Source of the DNA: Hordeum vulgare subsp. vulgare
Taxonomy: Eukaryota; Streptophyta; Magnoliopsida; Poales; Poaceae
DNA length: 64,000 nt
Assembly (NCBI RefSeq): GCF_904849725.1
Contig: NC_058524.1
Coordinates: 490,241,763-490,305,762, forward strand
Direction of reading: 5' to 3'
The translations under genes were made by a program, and so were the position numbers. Positions 57,699 to 64,000 of this stretch are shown in pieces. The first letter of the stretch is position 1; each line of letters starts with the position of its first letter. Below the pieces are notes generated by a model. That model was not told where the DNA came from. It made no database searches and saw nothing but the letters and a program-made list of their open reading frames with translations.

Positions 57699-59228
57699 TG
57701 ATACATCTCCAACGTATCTATAATTTTTGATGGTTTCATGCTATTATCTTGTCAAACTTTGGATGTTTTGTATGCCTTTTATATCTTTTTTGGGACTAAC
57801 CTATTAACTCAGTGCCAAGTGCCAGTTCCTGTTTTTCCGTGTTTTTGACCCTTTTCAGAGAAGGATTTTAAACAGAGTCCAAACGGAATAAAATTTCCTA
57901 AAAGATTTTTTCCGAAATAGAAGACGATTGGGAGACTTGAGAACCAAGGCAGATGGTCACCAGGGACCCCACAAGCCCTCATGGCACGACAACGGGGGCT
58001 CACGCCTCCTAGGCTTGTGGGCTCCCTGGGCCTCCCCTTCCCTAGCTCCTTCACCTATATATTCCCTAAAATCCCAGAAAAAATCAGGAGATCAACGAAA
58101 ATACTTTTCCGCCGCCGCAAGCTACTGTCTCCGCAAGATCCCATCTGGGGCACGTTCTGGTGCCCTGCCGAAGGGGGGATTCGAATATGGAGGGCTTCTT
58201 CATCAACACCATGACCTCTTCGATGATGCGTGAGTAGTTCACCATAGACCTACGGGTCCATAGGTAGTAGCTAGATGGCTTCTTCTCTCTCTTGGATCTT
58301 CAATACAAAGTTCTCCATGATCTTCCTGGAGATCTATCCGATGTAATCTTATTTTGCGGTGTGTTTGTCGAGATCGTATGAATTGTGGATTTATGATCAG
58401 ATTATCTATGAATCTTATTTGAGTTTCTTATGTTCTCTTATATGCATGGTTTCATATCCTTGTAATTCTCTTCGAGTTGTATGTTTTGTTTGGCCAACTT
58501 GATCTATGATTCTGGCAATGGGAGAAGTGCTTGGTTTTGGGTCCATACCGTGCGGTGACCTCACCCAGTGACTGAAGGGGTAGCGAGGCACACATCATGT
58601 TGTTGCCATCAAGGGTAAAAAGATGGGGTTTTCATCATTGGTTTGAGTTTATCCCTCTACATCATGTCATCTTGCTTAAGGCGTTACTCTGTTCGTCATG
58701 AACTCAATACACTAGATGCATGCTGGATAGCGGTCGATGTGTGGAGTAATAGTAGTAGATGCAGAAAGTATTGGTCTACTTGTCTCGGACGTGATGCCTA
58801 TATGTATGATCATTGCCTTAGATATCGTCATGACTTTCCGCGGTTCTGTCAATTGCTCGACAGTAATTTGTTCACCCACCATAATATTTCCTATTTTTAG
58901 AGAAGCCTCTAGTGAACACTATGGCCCCCGGTTCTACTTTGCACCATATTTTCAGCCTTACCCTTTTACTTCGTTGCACTTTCTGCCTTCAGATCTCACT
59001 TTGCAATCAATCTTGAAGGGATTGACAACCCCTTTATAGCGTTGGGTGCAAGCTCTTTTGTGTTTGCGCACGTACTCTGGACTTGACGCGATTCTGCTAC
59101 TAGATTGATACCTTGGTTCTCAAACTGAGGGAAATACTTACTGCTCCTGTGCTGCATCGCCCTTTCCTCTTCAAGGGAAAAACCAACGCAAGCTCAAGAG
59201 ACGACAGAAGATTTCTGTCGCCGTAGCA
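57699..59228 (+). repeat. Gypsy B complete second LTR
   Basis: TGATACATCTCCAACGTATC ... TCGCCGTAGCA, 1530 bp. CTTGC on both sides (57694-57698 and 59229-59233). Followed directly by the rest of the Copia LTR and not by internal gypsy sequence. Confidence 0.9.
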
Positions 59229-59233
59229 CTTGC

Positions 59234-59782
59234 AAGGCTTATTGTGATGTTGTATTACCGTGTGGGCCCCGAGATACCTCTCCGTCGTACGAAGTGACAA
59301 ATCCCGGTCTCGATTCACGCCAACCCAACACACACCTTCGGAGATACCTATAGAGCACCATTATAGTCACCCAATTACGTTGTGACATTTGATACACACA
59401 AGCTATTCCTCCGGTGTCTGGGAGTTGCATGATCTCATGGTCATAGAAACAGATACATTATCATGCAGAAAACTGTAGTAATAAACTAACACGATCATAT
59501 GCTACGTTTATAGTTTGGGTCTTGTCCATCACATCATTCTCCTAATGATGTGATCCCGTTATCAAGTGACAACACTTTACTATGGCTAAGAAACCTTAAC
59601 CATCTTTGATCAACGAGCTAGTCAACTAGAGGCTTACTAGGGACAGTGTCTTGTCTATGTATCCACACATGTATTTGAGTTTCCAATCAATGCAATTATA
59701 GCATGGATAATAAACGATTATCTTGAACAAGGAAACATAATAATAACCAATTTATTATTTCCTCTAGGGCATATTTCCAATA
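59234..59782 (-). repeat. Copia 5' LTR, second part
   Basis: Starts AAGGCTTATTGTGATG and ends TTTCCAATA at 59782. It completes the LTR interrupted at 51431. Followed by GTTAC (59783-59787). Confidence 0.9.
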
Positions 59783-59787
59783 GTTAC

Positions 59788-60467
59788 TTATGAACAAGTG
59801 TTTCTGTTAGTCTACATATAGCACATGATTTGGTATCGTGAACTGTTTATGATGTCGTGGCCATCATAAACATTGCTCAAAAAATAACGTGTGTGATTGG
59901 CCTTCATGTGACACAAGTACTCTAGATGACACATTTGGGAAGTATAGATCACACGTTTGGGACATTTTTGTAAATCACGAATGTTTATCAAACGCATTGT
60001 GTGTGGGATAGATTCAACCTTCGCAAACGGTTTTACAAGGATAATGTATGCACTCTTATATCCTATCACATACGGTCATAGTGGAACTACATGTGTGTTA
60101 TAGTCCCCTTATCATACACGCTTTATAATCATGAACTGTTTCTGATTACGTGCACATTGTATACAGTGCGCCACAGAATAGCGCGTGCGATGTTAGTGTG
60201 ATCTCACATTAGTTACAAGGATGGGCCATATGAGAAGTCCACCATATCTCAAACAGTTGACCGGTGTCTCCCGTTTGTGATACATGCGAACATCCCATAT
60301 GCATAGTTTTTCCAAACATTTGTGTTTGTTGGTCACCATCATTGATGATTTTCTCTGTCGTGTGGGATGTACACCCCTATGGCCCACACATGCAAGGCGA
60401 CGGTTTCAAAGTACACCGCGGAAAGGGGTTAAAACCCGTTTATATAGCACGTCGCTGCACTAGTGAA
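59788..60467 (+). mobile_element. CACTA-like right end, copy 1
   Basis: Continues the sequence cut at 33187. It is filled with short repeats such as CGTGTGTGAT and CAAACGGTT in both orientations. It ends GCGTCGCTGC-type text in CACTAGTG at 60467 (opposite strand CACTAGTGCAGCGACG). The left end is not recognised, so the class is inferred from the CACTA-type terminus only. Confidence 0.55.
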
Positions 60468-60472
60468 AAGTC

Positions 60473-60664
60473 ATGTTAGGATACCTAAACCTTCTGAACA
60501 AATATATATTGAGCCTAATACTGAAGGATGGGTGGTTTTCCATCACAAGGGGTTGGACTAGAGTCGTGTCTGTATTCGACATAGAGGAGGGCACACTACA
60601 GGCATTTTGTTTCACCTTTTACAGCAACCAGAATACCTTTTGCCTCTTTCTTTATCGTCTTTAA
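60473..60664 (+). pseudogene. B3-like fragment, second copy
   Basis: A 63-codon frame includes LKDGWFSITRGWTRVV, EEGTLQAFCFTFYSNQN and the same closing frame as exon B at 32550-32813. It matches that exon's last 40 or so residues, while the N-terminal part differs. It lies 5 bp after the terminus of copy 1. Confidence 0.55.
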
Positions 60665-61615
60665 TACAAGTATTCAACCTCCATTCATTATTCTTAATTT
60701 GGTGCTTATTTAATTCTATTGTTGATGTAATTCTTGAACGTCTCTACGTGTGAATCGAATAAAGCATTGGTTGTTGAACCTATCTATGTATATGATGTAT
60801 GTAAAAAGCTATTCCCTACTTTCAAAGTCAAATTGTGTACAATTTTAAATTGTAGCGATTAAAATAGAAAAAAGATGCTTTGTGGGTCATTACGCTGCAC
60901 ACGATTTGTTTATCCCAACGTTTGTGATATACCCCATGATCCGACATGTTTCACAAATAGAAACTGTGTGCGACCATGCGCACAATTGTCATTTTCAAAC
61001 CATGTATGATGTCACACAATATCGCAAACGGTGCAATAGAACCTCTGCCGCACATAGATTAAAATGATGCACTGTTGGTGATGTAGTGCGCATCGCAAAC
61101 ATTCTACCATAGAATAGCGTGTGTTATAGTTATCCTACCCGCCACGAGTACAATATTCAGACGTTTTTTAAATTTATATGACACTTGTAAGACAGTTAAA
61201 TTATCTTGTTAGTTAACAATCGCAAATGGTTCAGAAAATATAAGTGTGTGTGATGGTCCCCTTATCATGCACGCTTTATAATCTTGAACTTTTCGTGATA
61301 CGTCGTGCATCGTAAATGATGCACCATAGAATAGCACGTGCAATGTTAGTGTGATCTCACACGAGTTGCAAGGATCAGCCGTATGGGAAGTACGTCATAT
61401 ATCAAACGGTTGACCGGTTACTCTTGTTTGTGATAGATGCAGACATGCCATACGCTTCGTTTTTTCAAACATTTGCATTCATTACTCACCATCGCCGACG
61501 GGTTTTCTATGTCGTGTGGGATGGACCCCCCCCTATCTCCTACACAGGCTAGGTGACGGTTTAAAAATACATCATGAAAAAGGGTTTAAAACCATTTGTA
61601 TAGCATGTCGCTGCA
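60665..61615 (+). mobile_element. CACTA-like right end, copy 2
   Basis: 61325-61615 is a diverged duplicate of 60185-60467, ending CGCTGCACTAGT at 61615. It includes the segment after B3 shared with 32814-33182. About 1.15 kb separate the two termini. Confidence 0.55.
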
Positions 61616-61981
61616 CTAGTTGATGTAGTCATACATCACGATCCAATACGATCTAGCGCCGAACGGACGACACCTCCGCGTTCATCACACGTGTGGCACG
61701 ATGACGTCTCCACCTCCTTGATCTAGCAAGCGAGGGAAAAGTTGTAGATTGGATTGCGAGCAGAACGACGGTGTGGCGGTGATGGTGGTGAAGCGGTGCT
61801 GGTAGGCTTCCCCGAGCACTCCCAAAATAACAACCGAAGGAGGAAACGAGTTAACAGGAGAGGGAGGGTAGCGCCAAGGCTTGGGGTTTGGTATTTGCAG
61901 CCATTCCCTCCCATCCACTACTTATAGGAGGCAACGGGGAGGGGTGCTCCATTCCTGACACCTCCTCCAAGGGAGGGCGGT
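61616..61981 (-). mobile_element. Angela-like Copia LTR fragment
   Basis: Collinear with about 33322-33700 of the minus-strand Copia LTR (landmarks: TTGATGTAGT, CGAACGGACGACACCTCCGC). Both ends are truncated: left at the CACTA-like terminus, right by the next LTR. Confidence 0.65.
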
Positions 61982-62470
61982 TTTCGGTGTCAAAACCGGC
62001 AGATCTCGGGTAGGGGTCCCGAACTGTGGATCTTGGATTGATGGATAACACGAGACAAAGGAGATGATGTTTACCCAGGTTCGGGCCCTCTTGATAGAGC
62101 TAAAACCCTACGTCTTGCTCTTGTTTATACTCATGGTGGGGTAACAAGTCCAAAGTTGATCTACCTCGAGATCATATGTTGTGGTCTTAAACACTTGGAG
62201 TAATGCTTTTAAATTTTCCTATGAACTAAAGCCCTCCAGTTTATACTGATACTAGGGGTACTAGGGTTTACACAATGTCGGTTACACCAAGGACAAAACA
62301 TGTCGATTATCATCTTACCGTGGGGCGCACTCCAAGTCTTTGGAAGAGTCCGTCTTGGATATAATATCGATCTATATTTCGGGCTTCAGTGAGAATCACA
62401 TGACAGCCGAGGAGTCCGGCCCATAAAAATAGGTAAGCGGGCCGAGGACCCTTAATCCTGGACTAACTCA
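61982..62470 (-). repeat. 3' LTR of a minus-strand Tat-lineage gypsy
   Basis: On minus it starts TGAGTTAGTCCAGGATTAAG at 62470 and ends ...GGTTTTGACACCGAAAA near 61982, with an A/T-rich promoter-like stretch near 62237. The layout matches a common Triticeae LTR ending CCGGTTTTGACACCGACA. The body runs right and leaves the window. Confidence 0.75.
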
Positions 62471-62615
62471 GTAGCCCCTGAACTAGCCTCCAGCATCGTA
62501 GTCTTGCTTCCCATCTTCTTCTTGTGTCCAAAGTCTTTGGCTTGCGGGGAGAGTTCTCTTCCCCTTTCATATTCAGTCGGTAGTAATTGGGCCACTGATG
62601 ACTTTCCTGTTTCCA

Positions 62616-62681
<66 letters not shown>

Positions 62682-63099
62682 CTTAGTCCCAAAGACAAAC
62701 CATTCAATTGCAAATAGAATTTTTGTCTGACAACTTTATAACGAAAGGTCGCGGCTGGTCAGGACCAATGACCCGTTATGGAAATGTGGTTTGAGGCAAT
62801 TTTCTCATTGGCACGTTGCATCAACACGGAGATTGTGTCCCAATTTTTAAGGGATGTTGTTTATGATTTTTGCTATCCCACGTGCACATAACTGCATGGT
62901 TTATCGAGAAATGGTGAAGTTCACGGTGCAGCATAGGGGCTCTTGGTATTATAGCAACTTACAAAAACGAAACCGCCACCATAGCCTCCCCACTCTCTCC
63001 AAATCTTACATAGTTGTTGACTTTCCCAATCCTCAGAGGTCCAGCTTCCAAGCTTCCTCATTTCCCCACTCCCCTCTAACCCTTACCCTAGTTAGGCCA
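62471..63099 (-). other. 3' non-coding region of the Tat-lineage element
   Basis: Holds a compound microsatellite (62615-62681) and no supported coding. The segment beside the LTR (62471-62490) is purine-rich on minus and may be the polypurine tract. Confidence 0.5.
62615..62681. repeat. Compound microsatellite (AC)n(TA)n
   Basis: About 12 AC repeats (62615-62638) are followed by about 21 TA repeats to 62680. Confidence 0.97.
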
Positions 63100-63966
63100 T
63101 GGCCGGCTCGGGCTCGAAAGGTAAGTGGGAGGCCTCATGTGTCATTGAAAAGGATATATTAGAGTTGAATAGCGTCGGCTACTAGTCGGCACACATCTTC
63201 CACCGTGCTACGTAGAAGGGCTAGGTCTTCCCTATGCCTAAAGAGGGCAAGAGGGTGGTTGTTATCCCTCACTTTCTTCAGGGCATTGGCTTCCCTCTCC
63301 ACCCCTTTGTTCGAGGCATAATGTTTTACTATGGTTTCGATTTCCATGATCTTCCTCCAAACTCCTTTTTGCATATTTTGGCTTTATTATTATTTGTGAG
63401 GCCTTTTGCGGCTTCAACCCCACTTTGGCTTATGGTTGAAAGTCCTCAACGGCCAGCGGAAGGTAGTTGACGGCAAGCAGGCACACTGCGGGGGAGCGAT
63501 GATTAGCAAGCTCCCCCTGGTTCCGTGGTCAGACTAATCCTTCATTGACTCCGTCAAGTTCTCCCAGTAGGAGTGGTTCTATATCACCGAGCCACGCGAC
63601 ACAGGGTGGCACCACCTCCCGGATTTAGATCTGGACCTCCCACTTGATTAGTGTCCTGGACGGAGAAGTCGTTCGACTAGGGGAAATCGCGGAGGTGGAG
63701 GCCCTACGAAGGTGCATGTCCATCTTTCTCAAAAGGAAGATCAAGCTGACCAACGTAGTTCAGGTCATGCTTCACCGCCGCCTCCTCCCCTGTCAGCGTC
63801 GGGCCGCTCCGATGTGGGCATACAATCTGGGCAACCTGGTCACTATGTAGAATTTCTTCCCATCACCCACGAAAAGTTGTGGAAGTTCTTTTTTAAGCCG
63901 CAGAAGACTTGGCCGGTCAAAGAGGAAAACATTGGCATCGATGTTACTAACCCCCTAGACTGGTAA
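63100..63966 (+). pseudogene. Antisense ORF of the Tat-lineage element, broken
   Basis: Plus strand, so antisense to the element. It starts MAGSGSKGKWEASCVIEKDI at 63100. The conserved block is KRVVVIPHFLQGIGFPLHPF, then MFYYGFDFHDLPPNSFLHI (63250-63375), the same domain family as the antisense gene at 21439-24965. Further along, VVQVMLHRRLLPCQRRA appears in another frame. At least four stops and several frameshifts are present. It probably continues beyond a donor (TGGTAAGAT) near 63962. Confidence 0.75.
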
Positions 63967-64000
63967 GATTTATTATGTGTTCATTTTTTCCCTTTTAAAC

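Larger units (their letters stand above)
51432..59228 (+). mobile_element. Non-autonomous gypsy element B with rearranged 3' end
   Basis: Flanked by CTTGC (51427-51431 and 59229-59233). The 5' LTR is 51432-52960 (1529 bp), the primer site 52971-52988, the internal region 52961-56626. A partial 3' LTR (56627 to about 56953) is followed by a second copy of Copia LTR sequence (about 56951-57698). A complete LTR (57699-59228, 1530 bp) then closes the element. No protease, RT or integrase is present. It is close to Sabrina/WHAM-type elements; the exact family is not assigned. Confidence 0.88.
33188..59782 (-). mobile_element. Angela/WIS-type Copia element, minus strand, with two nested gypsies
   Basis: Flanked by GTTAC on both sides (33183-33187 and 59783-59787). 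The 3' LTR is 33188-35007 (1820 bp). The 5' LTR is 50188-51431 joined to 59234-59782 (about 1793 bp), interrupted by a gypsy. The internal region, 35008-39724 plus 49896-50187, totals about 5.0 kb, normal for the family. On the minus strand the order is leader, gag, integrase, RT, RNase H. Coding is heavily decayed. LTR starts read TATTGGAAA where TGTTGGAAA is usual. Confidence 0.92.

Noticed and set aside
1..64000. Host protein-coding genes, tRNA, rRNA, bacterial operons or ribosome-binding sites
   Set aside because: Everything recognisable belongs to transposable elements; the tRNA-like matches are retroelement primer sites only.

Overview
The window looks like intergenic DNA from a grass of the tribe Triticeae (wheat, barley, rye or Aegilops). 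I recognise Angela/WIS/BARE-1-type Copia LTRs, Athila-lineage gypsy LTRs that begin TGATACGT with a tRNA-Asp primer site, a Fatima-like Tat-lineage gypsy element, CACTA transposons and a Stowaway MITE. Family names come from memory of these sequences and were not searched. I found no intact host gene, no tRNA or rRNA gene, and nothing bacterial. The only sequence related to a host gene is a broken B3-domain fragment.

Layout. (a) 1-6620: a mosaic of truncated LTRs and internal ends. (b) 6621-29527: remnants of a LARD-like element with a gag-like ORF. A 4.46-kb defective CACTA (7815-12271, TSD CTT) sits in its 5' part. A 12.6-kb Fatima-like element (13413-26003, TSD CACTG) sits inside its ORF. 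(c) 29528-33187: DNA carrying a spliced B3-like pseudogene and a Stowaway MITE. (d) 33188-59782: a minus-strand Angela-like element (TSD GTTAC) split by two later gypsy insertions: an autonomous-type copy (39725-49890, TSD GTGAT) inside the Copia internal region, and a non-autonomous copy (51432-59228, TSD CTTGC) inside its 5' LTR. (e) 59788-61615: continuation of (c), with two successive CACTA-like termini and a second B3 remnant. (f) 61616-64000: a Copia LTR fragment, then the 3' LTR and antisense ORF of a minus-strand Tat-lineage element that runs off the window.

The most informative part is the Fatima-like element. Its gag-pol has one frame change and about 16 in-frame stops. A multi-exon gene on its opposite strand stays largely open. 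Between the 3' ends of these convergent genes lies an array of sixteen units of about 70 bp, each able to form two stem-loops. Three more hairpins lie in an intron of the antisense gene. Other points of interest are a 3' junction of the non-autonomous gypsy that simple insertion cannot explain, long purine/pyrimidine foldbacks and a C-rich minisatellite inside the CACTA, and repeated polypurine-tract-like motifs inside both gypsy elements.
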